Shown piece after piece: positions 43,208 to 54,415 of a stretch of DNA of 64,000 bases. The position numbers and the translations under genes are program-made. Each line of letters begins with the position of its first letter. Within the stretch, counting starts at the first letter, position 1. The notes under the pieces were generated by a model, which had not been told where the DNA came from, did no database searches, and saw only the letters and a program-made list of their open reading frames with translations. The DNA lies in assembly GCA_001949185.1 (NCBI GenBank), contig BDGG01000005.1, positions 744,001 through 808,000 on the forward strand, written 5' to 3'. This DNA is from Ramazzottius varieornatus (taxonomy: Eukaryota > Tardigrada > Eutardigrada > Parachela > Ramazzottiidae).

Positions 43208-46200
43208 ATGCGCGACTTGCCGGAGGAAAATCACAGCATCACTGGCTTGAGTGTTTCGCTGCATGGGTTTCACAAAGTAGAAGGTTCGAGTTCCTCTGAT
43301 ATGCCGGACAACGAGAAGAAGCTCACGCCGGACTCGGTTCCTGAGGACCCTCGTCACTTCCGTGAGATGGAAGACAAATGTCTCCTGTCCCATCTGGCTC
43401 TAACCAAGGAGTTCCAATCTCAAGGTACGCCTAAAACAAACATTTTATTCACCTCTTTTAAATTATGCTAAAATTCGGACGCCAGCAAATGACTCATATG
43501 ATCGTTTTCCTGGGTGGCGCCTACTTACAGCTGAAGACAACGGAAACATGCGCCACATGGGAGAACGATCACGTTTAATTCATCTAACAACCGTAATGTA
43601 TACACGTGTACTGGATGGACTCGGTATAAGGCTTATGTTTATTTAGTTAGTTAGGTCTTTGTCTTGTCCCTTGTGTTGACAAGTCCATTTCAAAATATTT
43701 TGATAAGAAACCGACAAAAAATTACTGTGTTATTTAAATGAATGTGTCATGTCACCACAATCACGATGCGCGTGGTAAACGTTTTGTGATGTCTCTTCTC
43801 GGAAAGCAGCTGGCTCTATGGAGCTTTCGCTCTTGACAGTTGGAAGACTGCGTCAAAAAGTCAATCCGCGCCAGGTCGGGGCCAGGCTGGATCCACCACT
43901 GCCGAGATTAAGCATATTATCCCGGACATCCGCTCTAGAACCCGTCAGGGAGTCACATTATTACGTCAACTTTTACTGTTGCCATTCGGCCGAGACTAAA
44001 TTACCTCTCGCCAAGAAGTGAGGTTTTCTCTCAGCGATTTGAAAACGCCTAGTTGGGAGATCTCTTTGGGGGAAAACTGAGTGACCCCTTTACATAGGCG
44101 GATTGTTCTCACACCAGAAGATACCATAGAAGATTCAATGTTTAAATTCGTGATCGATTGACAAACTGGCACTGATACATTAGCAAATGCCCGGAATTTT
44201 AGACATTAAAATCTGGCGCCTCGCTTGAGTCTTGTGGTCATAATGGGCTACCGAGTAATTGGGCGTGACTCTATTAGCTTCATTTAAGAGAAACTTTTAA
44301 GGGCGAGCAGAATACGCTTTAGCGAGGGGTGTAGTTCGATCACAATTTGTAATGGGTTCAATTATACTTGATCTTTTGCGCAGTCAGACACATGCATTGA
44401 CCATAACCTGTCTGACCTTGCCCTAAACTAATCACTAAAGAAAGGGTCAAACTGAAGACACGAAGGGGATTAAGGCTTTGAGTAGGAAAAGACTGTAGAC
44501 TGCCTGTGTCAGCATGTACTTCGGATAATGTTTTGTGCGAAACATTATTTTGAAACACCCAAAAAGAATAAAAGTGTCGAAGGCCAAAAATACCTCAGTC
44601 AACTCGGACGAAAAACTGCATTTTTTTCGAGATCTAATGATTGTTTAGGCAGAAAATGACGGCGTATTTCCGACCGATGGTTATCCTTGAAATAACCTCC
44701 TAGGCAAAGCAAAATGAAGCTTGTCGAAATGATAATCATAAGTATGATGATAATTATCGTGTCGTAATCATAATTTTTGCCCGCTGATTGGGAAATGATC
44801 GGCTGGTACGTAACAGGGTAAATGTAAAGGCGGCTACAATTCTGAGGTAGCAAAATCACTAGGGTCAAGCACGTGATGAGAATCGGTGACCATACCCACC
44901 GCGGGATAAAATCCGACGCCGTTCAAACCTGTCCCGTTGTAAGTCAACAGCTGACTTGTCCAGATCTCTGGAGAGCCGTTTCATGATTTGTATTGATCCT
45001 GCTTGCGATCTAATACGCTTTGATTCGGTCGTTTAGTACGCAAATGGAAAAAAGTTAAATGAAACCAGTGTGGGTCTTTAGCGGTTCAACTAAGCGTTTC
45101 CGGATCCGGTGGCGATGCAGGACCATCACCCACATGTCCCGTCACCATCATCCGAATAAGAACCTCTTCAAAAATACTCGTACTAGTGACACCTACCGTC
45201 TTGAGGGAAGATTTCTCCACAAGGTCAATACTTTATCCTACGGGAAATTGAGTTTAAGATTCGGCGTCTCGGACAATCTGCAATGATTCTTGTGGCTCGA
45301 CCTAGAGAGTACAGTACAGAGACCTCGAAACAAGGTTTCGTGAATAAACTTGACTTTCTTGATGTGTTGGCAGATGTCCCTTATTGTCCTGCTGAATGGA
45401 ACTCCGTCAGCTGCTGGCCTCCCACCTTTGCTGGCCTCCAGGCAGTTACTTCCTGCCCGTCGGATTACATGCACTTCGACCCAGGATGTAAGTACCAATC
45501 GCCAAGACCCTTGTAACAGAATCGGAGCAACTTTTGATGGTTCAGTAAATATTGAGTAAAGGCTGACACTTTCTTCCGTTTTACCGACAAGAAACTTTTC
45601 GTGGTATCGTGCGTTGCATTGGCGGATAACATGGGCAGTAACTGGATGCAGATTGGCAATAACTTGCTAAGGGCTATGATGCACTTTTACATTAATTGAC
45701 CTAATCATTTCGCAGAGATTCCGGTTCAGTCGGATTAAACATGACAGGGAACCTCGTGATCAATCTCAAACACATGCCTCGATCACTAATGTACTCGCCC
45801 CACGTCCCGCATGGAAAGCTCACGCAGTGACTGGAACGATTAATATTAGTGCGGTGGGAGAGGGGGTGGCTCCATTTTCGGCTATACCATTACGTGCCGG
45901 CCAATGCCCGCTTGAACTTAGTACCACGGAGTTCAAGAGATTCACAAATATTTGTTTTGATTTAGTATTCATGTGGAATACTATATCGTAAACTAGATGG
46001 TCGACTACCTATGACCAAGGTGAGAACCCATAAGTTTATAAATCTTCCTTTTCGCAAGATAAAGATTTAACGGGGTTCTTGAGGATCAAAAGGTTGGCCG
46101 CTCATTCTGCGGTCGTTCCGTTGATAAGACAGCCGTCAGTGTAAAGTGAGTAGAATGAGTTGGATGACATGTCGGTTGTGTAAAGCCCGTCTACCAAACA

Positions 46201-49165
46201 GAAGAGTGGTAGAAAATCTGTTCGCTTCTGTGTTGTTGCAATAAAGGCTGTACAAAGCTTTAGCTCTTCTCTGGCCTCCAAGAAGGGCTTTGGTTGAAGG
46301 CACCCGCAAGTGACAATGCTCATGTCAAGACAGATGTGTTCATGCATCAAAGATAGCCAAACAAATGGCTCCTGTCAGCGCAGATAGGCTCATGAGGGAC
46401 TCAAGGGGGGACATCCGGGTTGAATATCCCTGCCAAATCTTGTGTGATCCTTCAACCTTGAACGAAATTTAGCCTAATCGCTCTCAGCAGACATGCATGC
46501 CAATGAACCACGACCGAAAAGGAAAAGCCCGCAAATTCGAGGACCGAACAGCAAAATTTACATAATATCAGGAACCCAGAGTATCCTGTTACGCGAAGAC
46601 TTTGCTGTGCCAAAAAAGCGTTCTCCACACAAAGAAACGAATTTATGAAATCTAAATTCAAACTGAACAAATTCAAGTATAAGCCTATTATGGTTAGGAC
46701 GTGGACAAACTCATTAAGTTAAGCCAGATGGTTTTCCCAAGTGGCGCACACTTCGAGCAAACAGCAATGAATATAGGCGCCACTTGAGCTAACAATTTGG
46801 CCCCCGTCTCCATTGTATGAACGTTGATTTTTACCATTGTTTTTCCTGTAGATAATGCAGCACGCTCCTGTTATCTCAATGGGACATGGGCGATCCGCAG
46901 CGATTACGACGTCTGCTTGAACCATACTCTCGTTGACGATGGCTCCATGGCTGTAAGATCCGCCATATACAATTAAATACCCATTCAGATTCTCAAAGCG
47001 GTTCTATTCAAGCTACTTACAAGAACCATTGTTAATGGTTTCTCGCATTTACGCATTATGTAGGCAGAAGAGATGGCCCAGTTGGCTGAAATGGTTGTCT
47101 ACTACCTGGGCTACACCGCATCCTTCTTTTCCTGCTGCGTAGCCCTGTGGCTCTTCTTCTACTTCCGCACGCTCCACTGCCTGCGCAACACCCTTCACTG
47201 CAACCTCATTATCACATACATCCTCGTTAGTGTCACCTGGATTATAATGACCTCTGTGGTGGTCGTGGACCCAAGCACGGCTGAAGTTCGCCCCTACACC
47301 GTCACCGATGTAAAATTTGCAAAACTTTTGCCTTTGAGGTTTCCAACCCAATACACAACACATTTAACAAAAAAGCCACGATACATTAATTTTCTTTTGC
47401 TGTTACAATTTTTTTTAAAATACTGTGTGTCGGAAAATTCTTAGATACAATTTGAGAGGCCGGCAATGGAGTCGTGCAAGAACGTGACGCACTTTCTCAT
47501 GGCTGTTGACTGGACTTGTGCGTCACTTGTGACTGCCTTCTTGTTAGTTTCGTTTTCTGGCCTTCCATCTTAAGCGTTCATTCAGTAATGACTAATGACA
47601 TTATTACTGTGGTTGATCAAAAATCTGGTTTTCAATGTTTATGTTGCAGGAGATGTCCAGCCATCCTCTACCTGAGGGCTTTCTACCTATGGTCGATTTT
47701 GGAGTAGACTGTCGAGTTTTCGTCGGGATCTTCACGTTTTTCCAAGTAACGAACTTTTGCTGGATGTTGGTGGAGGGATTATATATAATCCTGATCATTT
47801 TCCGTACGCACAAGCTGGAACTACTCTGTTACTGGCCCTTTGCCGTCGTCGGCTGGGGTAAGTATTTCATTGCATAGGGACACTTCCTTCTACTGTAATT
47901 AGCTTCAGATATGCGTGGGAAGACCTTCCGCAAAAACGCCTTCCGGCCCTGCTTGTCCATATGACCTTCCTCGCTCGGTTTTTAATTTATCTTCCTCCTC
48001 CGCAGGATTGCCCATCCTGATCGTCGCTATATGGGTGCCGGTCAAGCTCAGTTACGATAACAGAGGATGTTGGCTCGATAGCGCATCGTCTTACAATTTT
48101 GTCTATATCGGACCAATACTTCTTGTGTTATTGGTAAGCGTAACATCCATCAGTCTTTCTTCCCGACCGCCGACCATTCCACAAAGGCATTACAAGGTCC
48201 TAACATTTGCAGATTAATGTCATCTTTCTGGTAACAATGTAAGTAGCAAACGGTTACGCCATCTGAGTTAGAACGTGGGCGGATTTATTGAACTAGGCTG
48301 TCATCCCAAGTGGCGCACGTCTCCAGTGTTGATGGCTGGAGAAGTGCGCCATTTCGGAGAACGATCTGGTTCAAATCATGTGCCCACGTCTCCTGTAGTC
48401 TTCAGGACGTCAACACCCCCTTGCAAGTAAGAATTTTGACAGGCTGCTGCTTTTTTTCTAGAATGTACGTTCTGCTGCGAAAGTACCGCGGAACGACAAC
48501 GGCAGCAGTTTCCACACAACGCACCGCCAAGAGCTTCTTCATATTGTTGCCACTGCTGGGCGTTACCTACGTCATCGTTCTGGTTCTTCCACAAGAAAAG
48601 ATTGCTCGCGCAGTCCTGAGAATCGTCACGGCGTTCTTCAGTTCTTTGCAAGGATTCTTCGTCTCCTTGCTGTACTGTTTCATGAACAACGAGGTACAAT
48701 CATATTGTTGTTCACATTCCGTGACACCACATAGAGTGATGTAACGGAATTCGCTAAAGTGTGGGACGTTACGGTCACTTCCCAGAAGGTCACACGATAT
48801 CAGAAGCGCACGCTCTCACGTGATTGCAGGTGCGCGCCATAATCCGTCTACGAGGAAACAGCTTTTTCCCGTATCGAACTTGGCTGAAACTAGATAGGTC
48901 CCAAAGCACACGCCGAAGCCATCGGACGCTATCCAGCTCAATTGCTATGAATGGATCAGTCAACACGGCGACCTTGGCAGCCGTACAACTGCCACCAGCC
49001 CTCTTTCGTTACCGTCAGCAGGAACATTTGCGTCGGCTACACATCAATACCGTCACGGCTAATCGCAACGAAATAGCGTACTTGATCAAGGAACAGGATT
49101 ACCAGGATCGCATCCAGAAGCAAATTCGCCATCAAGCCATGGGATATCGCTCAACAGTTTTCTAA
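43208..49165 (+). CDS. Class B GPCR, diuretic hormone 44 / CRF receptor-like
   Basis: Exons 43208-43424 (first, less certain), 45320-45487, 46852-46952, 47064-47309, 47650-47857, 48006-48133, 48213-48238, 48462-48693, 48830-49165; about 553 aa. It should be a Gs-coupled peptide-hormone receptor at the cell surface. The extracellular hormone-receptor domain is clear: YCPAEWNSVSCWPPTFAG, then NAARSCYLNGTWAIRSDYDVC, with the conserved cysteines, Trp and NGTW. TM1-TM2 has YLGYTASFFS and FRTLHCLRNTLHCNL; TM3 FFQVTNFCWMLVEGLY; TM5 YIGPILLVLLINVIFL; TM6 KSFFILLPLLGVTY; TM7 FFSSLQGFFVSLLYCFMNNEV. The RCLRN-like stretch and LLPLLG/QGFFVSxxYCF mark the secretin-type family; closeness to DH44/CRF receptors is from memory. 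No signal peptide is visible, so the first exon may be wrong. A 1.9-kb intron follows it. Confidence 0.85.
43475..43595. mobile_element. Palindromic hairpin element, copy 6
   Basis: Outer ends GGACGCCAGCAAATGA and the approximate inverse TTCATCTAACAACCG. Arms CTGGGTGGCGCC and CATGCGCCACATGG around a CAGCTGAAGACAACG loop. It lies in the first intron of the GPCR gene. Confidence 0.75.
46696..46812. mobile_element. Palindromic hairpin element, copy 7
   Basis: Left outer end AGGACGTGGACAAACTCATT; arms TTTTCCCAAGTGGCGCAC and GGCGCCACTTGAG; right end decayed before CCCGTCTCC. It lies in GPCR intron 2, about 40 bp before the exon at 46852. Confidence 0.75.
48271..48392. mobile_element. Palindromic hairpin element, copy 8
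   Basis: A well-preserved copy. Outer ends GAACGTGGGCGGAT and ATCATGTGCCCACGTCTC; arms CCCAAGTGGCGCACGTCTCC and its near inverse GGAGAAGTGCGCCATTTCGG around CAGTGTTGATGGCT. It lies in the GPCR intron 48239-48461. Confidence 0.82.
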
Positions 49166-49774
49166 GCAGCTTTTTTAAGAAAACCATCTTCCACTTTCAA
49201 AAATCCCCATACAGTATCGCTCTCCTACGCTTTTTGTATGGCTAGTATTTTTACTACTGCGAACTTTCAGTCACAAAAGGATATAGTACTTTCTTTCCGT
49301 CTATACGATCTGTCTAGACGATTCCACCTATTTTTCGATATTTCTATATTGTGCGGAACATGCGGAACATAAACCGTCTACTGACGCTAAATCACGGTAA
49401 GCAGTGACGTCGAACGACTCAGACCAATCCTGTTTTTACCTAAAGGAGAAAACAGGAACACTTGCTGTACACTACCAATGCATTGCCAAGCCGGAAGTGC
49501 GCTGTAAGTACGGTAGCTTTGAGCTTCGGGCTGTTGTTGACTCGAACAAAGCGAGGTTGCCGAGCATCAGCTGGTATCAACGACTGCAGACCACTTCCCT
49601 CCTTCAGCATTTGACAGCTTCGGATCCTGTATCGTACAAAACAGAACCATTGGCCTTCTTCGCGCAAACTCTCCCTTCCTTAATCAACCGCAAGCTAAAC
49701 TACCAGATTAACCAGATTTTTGTGCTGTGATTCGAGGGCTCCTGTAGGAAACGCGAACTCAGCTCGTGTTTGTG
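49166..49774. other. Gap between the GPCR gene and ZMYND10
   Basis: GPCR 3' untranslated region and ZMYND10 upstream region. An ETS-like GCCGGAAGT lies at 49490-49498. The plus frame at 49404-49730 has no family resemblance and is not called. Confidence 0.4.
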
Positions 49775-51858
49775 ATGGCAGACGATGGGAAAACGGAAGT
49801 TTTGTATTACTCGGAGGTCGAGAGTTACATCGAGAACCTCCAGCGGTTTCCTTTAAACGAGATCGGCACTCTAAAGTACGTAATGACTTTCCTACACTGA
49901 TTGGATATCGTACGCTGAACCGGAAGGTTCGCTTCTGTTGTAGGTGGTTCGGTCAACATGAGATGCTCGAAAAGCTCAACTTACAGGCCTTGCTTGAAGC
50001 CAAAGAACACCGGGAAGAAGTAGTTTCGGAGCGGTTCCAGTTCTTCGACAAGGTCACTTTGGGTACCTCGAAATAGTTATCTAATGATAAACCCGAAATG
50101 ACTGGACCAACTCAGGCTGTGGTTACTAACTGGGTTACTTCCCTTCACAGATGACGATGCTTGTGGACGTCCTCGTCAGCCAGGACGTATGGTCTGACAA
50201 GGTGTTCCCACACGTACTGTCGCAAATGAAGAGAGCGACCCAGGCCTTTCCGACTTACATGGTGGTAAGCGAGGCAGGAGACCCTTCCCCGCCAACGACA
50301 TGAAAATACACACGGTATTATTAAGCCTTCAATTTCCGTCAGTCAACTTTTTCCAGGTCTTTCACACCGTGACAGTGGCTAGCCTGCTGGAGACCTTGAC
50401 GTATCGTGAGCCTTTTTGCCAAGCCCTGGAAGACTGCACGCTTGATTTAATCGACTGGTGCCATTCGTGCATAGGCGATCAAATTCTCAGGTATACTGAA
50501 CCCCTTTTGTCAAACATGATATGAAATGAGACGTGGGTAAGTAAGGTGAACCAGATCAGTATCTCAAGTGGCGCACGTTTTCAGTGTTATCGGCTGAAAG
50601 TGTGCATCACTTGGGAAAACGGTTCGGTTCAAGTCATCTGCCCGCTTTCCAAACCACGCACTTGGTAGAACATGTTTTTTCTAGGAGAGACGAGGAGGCT
50701 TTCACGAAACGCATTTTCAGGCGACACTCACAAGGAGCTGCATCGTTAGACGAAGGACCTCTCACCCTAAAAGCACAAAAAGAAGACATCGACGTCATAC
50801 TCAGTGTCAAAGCTGTAGGGATATTAGGCCACCTTATCCAGCATGCTTCGGTCCTTTCACTCAGCGCTCTCACGCGGATGGTGGACCACCACGACTTACC
50901 CATTCTGCTAGCTGGTTTGCTGGACAACAATCCTTGGACCATCCGCAACGGCAAACAGACCTTCAAGTTCGTCAACGGGGAGTGGCGGTTGATCGATACG
51001 GAGGACTACTTCCTGCTGACACAAACCGAGGGCCAGCTGTGGATCGCCCTCCATCAGATTCTTCTCCATCCTGAATTCATACCAAAATATTACTTGAACG
51101 AATTTCGAAAGAACCGGCTGCTGCGAATGCAATCATTGTTGAATGAAGCGCTACTGGATCAACTTCCGGCTCTGGCGGACCTTCAGCGATACCTGCATAC
51201 TCTGACTTTCATGCAGACGCCCATGCCGAAGAAAGGGCTCATAATCGAACAGGTACTGTACGTAATACTGTTTCCACCGTTGCACACACCTTGACCATCA
51301 TTCAGCCATCTTGAGCGCCATCTGTGCTTGTAGACTCCGTTCATACGCGAAAGGCTGCTGCGTTCCGGCGACGAGATGAAATGGAAGACCCTGGCCAGTT
51401 CCTACGTCCAGTCCATTCTTTCCGACGAAGGAATGCTGAAAAATATCGCACAAAGGTGTGTTACAATAACACCATCTCAGTCATGACCTGACCTCGGTAA
51501 ACAAGCTCGACAAGACCATCGTGCCAAGTGGCACACTCCTTCAGTCAACAACACCAAAAAAGTGCGCCACCTGGGAAGCCAGTCGTATCGAGCGTGTGCC
51601 GAGGTTCCACTTACTTCCTGTTGCCGACACCTGGGCCATTGCGTTAATTTTTCCAGGATGGCCAGTGTCTACACGGCAGACAACATGGACAACGTCCTGC
51701 CAGAGAAGGCAAAGTGTGCCCGCTGTGGTTATCCGGCCAAACAGCGCTGTTCTGGCTGCAAAATGGAATGGTACTGTCGACGTCAGTGCCAAGTTCAGCA
51801 ATGGCCAAAACACAAGAAGGTTTGCTCGCAGATGTCAGCTGTTACCGATACAGCCTAA
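49775..51858 (+). CDS. ZMYND10: ZMYND10, dynein-arm assembly factor
   Basis: Exons 49775-49875, 49944-50052, 50151-50264, 50357-50490, 50685-51252, 51334-51455, 51657-51858; all in phase; 449 aa, near the human length. ZMYND10 is a cytoplasmic co-chaperone that helps fold dynein heavy chains before they enter motile cilia and flagella; its loss gives ciliary dyskinesia. Family features: HEMLEKLNLQALLEA near residue 40, ETLTYREPFC and LDLIDWCH, a helical middle (HDLPILLAGLLDNNPW, EGQLWIALHQILLHPEF, LLDQLPALADLQRYL, PKKGLIIEQ), and a C-terminal MYND zinc finger with all cysteines and the histidine (CARCGYPAKQRCSGCKMEWY, CRRQCQVQQWPKHKKVC). Its presence argues for an animal with motile cilia or flagellated sperm. 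Two hairpin-element copies sit in its introns. Confidence 0.95.
50528..50650. mobile_element. Palindromic hairpin element, copy 9
   Basis: Well preserved. Outer ends GAGACGTGGGTAAGTAAG and CATCTGCCCGCTTTCC; arms CTCAAGTGGCGCACGTTTTC and GAAAGTGTGCATCACTTGGG around AGTGTTATCGGCT. It lies in ZMYND10 intron 4 and ends about 35 bp before exon 5. Confidence 0.82.
51492..51603. mobile_element. Palindromic hairpin element, copy 10
   Basis: Outer ends CTCGGTAAACAAGCTCGAC and its approximate inverse GTCGTATCGAGCGTGTGCCG; arms GCCAAGTGGCACAC and GTGCGCCACCTGGGA. It lies in ZMYND10 intron 6, about 50 bp before the last exon, and is of the CTCGGC-ended subfamily. Confidence 0.8.
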
Positions 51859-52002
51859 AAAACGCTTTCTGGTCTGTGCCGAAGTCGCGCTTTTAACAGC
51901 AGTAGTAACAAAACATAGACCGTCAGTTCCGGCCTACAGACAAAAGAAGACTCGTGTAACGTTGGTCGGTGAAGTACTCGTACAGTAACAAAAAGTAACA
52001 AT

Positions 52003-52008
52003 AATAAA
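52003..52008 (+). terminator. Polyadenylation signal, ZMYND10
   Basis: AATAAA 145 bases past the ZMYND10 stop, in an A-rich context. The next gene is convergent and ends at 52245. Confidence 0.55.
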
Positions 52009-52244
52009 GATTACGTGCCAGTATAGGAGGAAACCATACTTAACCAGTGTGAAATATCCTAGCACAGTCAAAACAAAAAGTTATCGGGCACAGGTAGCGA
52101 AACTACAAAGCTAAGAGGGCTAGTGGCTCATGGGTTGTAAGTTGGGACGATAGGTGCGATGACTGCTGCGGAAACGTTAAGCCATAGTTATGTAGGCCGT
52201 GCTACAATGCTGCACTCGAAGTGGTTCCACTGAGAAGAAACCTC

Positions 52245-53777
52245 TCAATAACTGTAAAAAAGAAAATCTTATCGAGAATTCTAACCTCAAAATCCCAAGA
52301 AAACTTACCGGCTACTTCCACCACTGCTTCGACCACCGCCACCTCCATATCCGCCGCCGCCGCCACCACCACCGCTATATCCTCCACGGCCTCCTCCACC
52401 GCCACCGCTACCTCCTCCCGAGCGACAGTCACGAGAAATGTGTCCTGACAATAGAGACAAATATGCTAACAGTTTCCTTTTGCTTCCAACTGAAGAACCG
52501 CGAACTTACCGGGTCGGCCGCAGTTATAACAGCTTCGGTCTCCGCCACCGCCGCCTCCTCCACCACGGCCTCCTCCATAGCTACCGCCGCCACCGCTTCC
52601 CCCATATCCACCACCGCCGCTACGACCTCCGTAACTTCCACCCCCATAGCCTGAAACCCAACCAAAGAAGCTATGACAATGAGAAGCCAAAATTGGTAGG
52701 AAAGATGGGAGGAACTCACCACCGCCACGACCTCCTGAGCTTCTTCCGCTGGAGTCGCGAGGTTTGGCCCAAGCCACGCGAATATTACCTCCGTGTAAAT
52801 CACTAAAAACTAATCATGTGAATATTTCGAACTGAAAAATAACTCAAAACGGAACAGAAAACTACACTGCGAGCGCGGTAAGCAGACTCGACCAGTTCGT
52901 ATTTCCAAGTGGCGAAGTTTGTTTGCCTTGGTCCCAGATAAGCACAATTTCAAAAAACTCTTTTCTGCTAAATTGAACAGACAGTTCAACGTTTGTTACC
53001 TGTCATTGAGGTTGGAGATGCAGTCTTCAGCTTCCTCTTGCGACGAAAGGACGATGAATCCGAAACGAGGAGGGTCTTGGCTCATCCACATCTCCTTTAC
53101 GCTGCCATACTTTCCGAAAGCAGTCTTGACTTCGTCCTCCGTTATTCCTTCATCTATCAAAGCAAACAGGTTACATGTCCCATTATCAAAGTACTTGTTC
53201 TTCTACTGTATCTGTTTTTGCGAGCTGAGCTGACTTATGCCGGCGACGTGCAATCTGTAACCTCCTGCAACAGAAGAAACTCGTTATATGATATTTTTTT
53301 ACGAAGAATTCACAGTGAGTTTACTTACCGGATTTCTCGTCCATGTGGGCGTAGCCGAGCGGACTGCGAACACAACAATGCAAGGATCTGATACACTGGG
53401 CTTCAGGTTGGCTTCTCGAGTTCCACCATGACTGGACAGAATCGATGTCACGCAACGCTGAAGGGTACTGAATGATAACGAGAGTGAGCAACCACAACCA
53501 CGATGAGCGCATAAGTTGAACACAGGAAGGAATGCACGGGAAGAGAGACACTGGCCGGTACTTGATCGTTCGCGGTGTACAACTGACATGTCTGTGCGTT
53601 TCTTCACAACTGTCTTCGTATGTAACCATCGGACGGCTTTCGCAGCCATGAAAACTGAGACACTTACGGACGACTACGGCCTCCGCTGTCACCACCTCCC
53701 GAACGGTATCCTCCACCGCCTCCTCCTCGTCCTCCAGATCGGTATCCACCATCAGGGCTTCGATCGCGATCTCCCAT
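52245..53777 (-). CDS. Glycine-rich RNA-binding protein with RRM and CCHC zinc knuckle
   Basis: Exons 53777-53668, 53363-53329, 53264-53235, 53153-53000, 52802-52720, 52650-52510, 52444-52309, 52251-52245; all phases agree; about 231 aa. Order: an Arg/Gly/Ser N-terminus with RSGG repeats; one RRM at about 50-125 (RLHVAGI as RNP2, EDEVKTAFGKYGSV, RFGFIVLS as RNP1, IRVAWAKPR); RGG-type glycine-rich linker; a zinc knuckle CYNCGRPGHISRDC (CX2CX4HX4C complete, split across an intron); and a second glycine-rich tail ending GGSSRY. It would bind RNA in the nucleus; splicing or mRNP roles are likely for such proteins but unproven here. I cannot assign a vertebrate orthologue. The last exon adds only two residues and the stop. 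Confidence 0.85.
52866..52925. mobile_element. Palindromic hairpin element, copy 11 (half)
   Basis: Only the left half: GCGAGCGCGGTAAGCAGACT, then CGACCAGTTCGTATTTCCAAGT with the start of the GGCG core. The right half is lost. It lies in the intron between 53000 and 52802 of the RNA-binding protein gene. Confidence 0.55.
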
Positions 53778-54415
53778 CTTGAATAAGTTAACCTACTATA
53801 AATGAGCTCGAGTATAGCACACCGTATGTCAGTGATTGCCTGATTAGACGTCTCTTAACGTCCAGCTCACAAGCAGAACTTACTGGAGCTTTCCCTTCCC
53901 GGAACGGTAATGAAGACGCTTTCTCTGGATTTGGACGAGTTTTCAAAAACGGTAACCAAGCTGAAAGAGGAAACGAACACAAGTGGAAAACTCTAATGGC
54001 TGAAAAGATGGCGCAACATTTTAGAGAAACCCAAAATGGAGAACGCGATTCGCGATTCAGTGCTATATACTATGATTATTATTCAGTGCGGCGTTGCTGA
54101 AACATCGGTAACTTCGACCGGCTATACGTATGGGCACCGTTACAGCACTGCCCAACGCCTACTCTGTAAAAGAGGTTTCGTCTGAAGTAGGAGCTAATTT
54201 AAAGCAGACCGCACCATTACGTCATCAACTGACGTCACTCATGATAAAGAAGGCTGCGTGGTTGATTGATCTTGTTGATTCGGACAAAATAGTTTTGTTT
54301 TGGTTTTATCCAGCGACTCTAGTCTTTTTTTTCCACTTTTTGCTAACGTGGAATGATGGAACTTTCACTCGCTCGTCAGTCGTCAGTGTGCGTCCTTGTG
54401 GTTTTAGGTTGAGGG
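53778..54415. promoter_or_regulatory. Shared upstream region of the RNA-binding protein and TRAPPC12 genes
   Basis: The genes start head-to-head 638 bp apart. A likely acceptor (GTGGTTTTAG, about 54407) just before the TRAPPC12 ATG implies an untranslated first exon. No other feature was recognised. Confidence 0.4.

Noticed and set aside
53321-53752. Long minus frame across the intron and exons of the RNA-binding protein gene
   Set aside because: A different frame carries the glycine-rich/RRM protein with correct splice sites; this one is a shadow.
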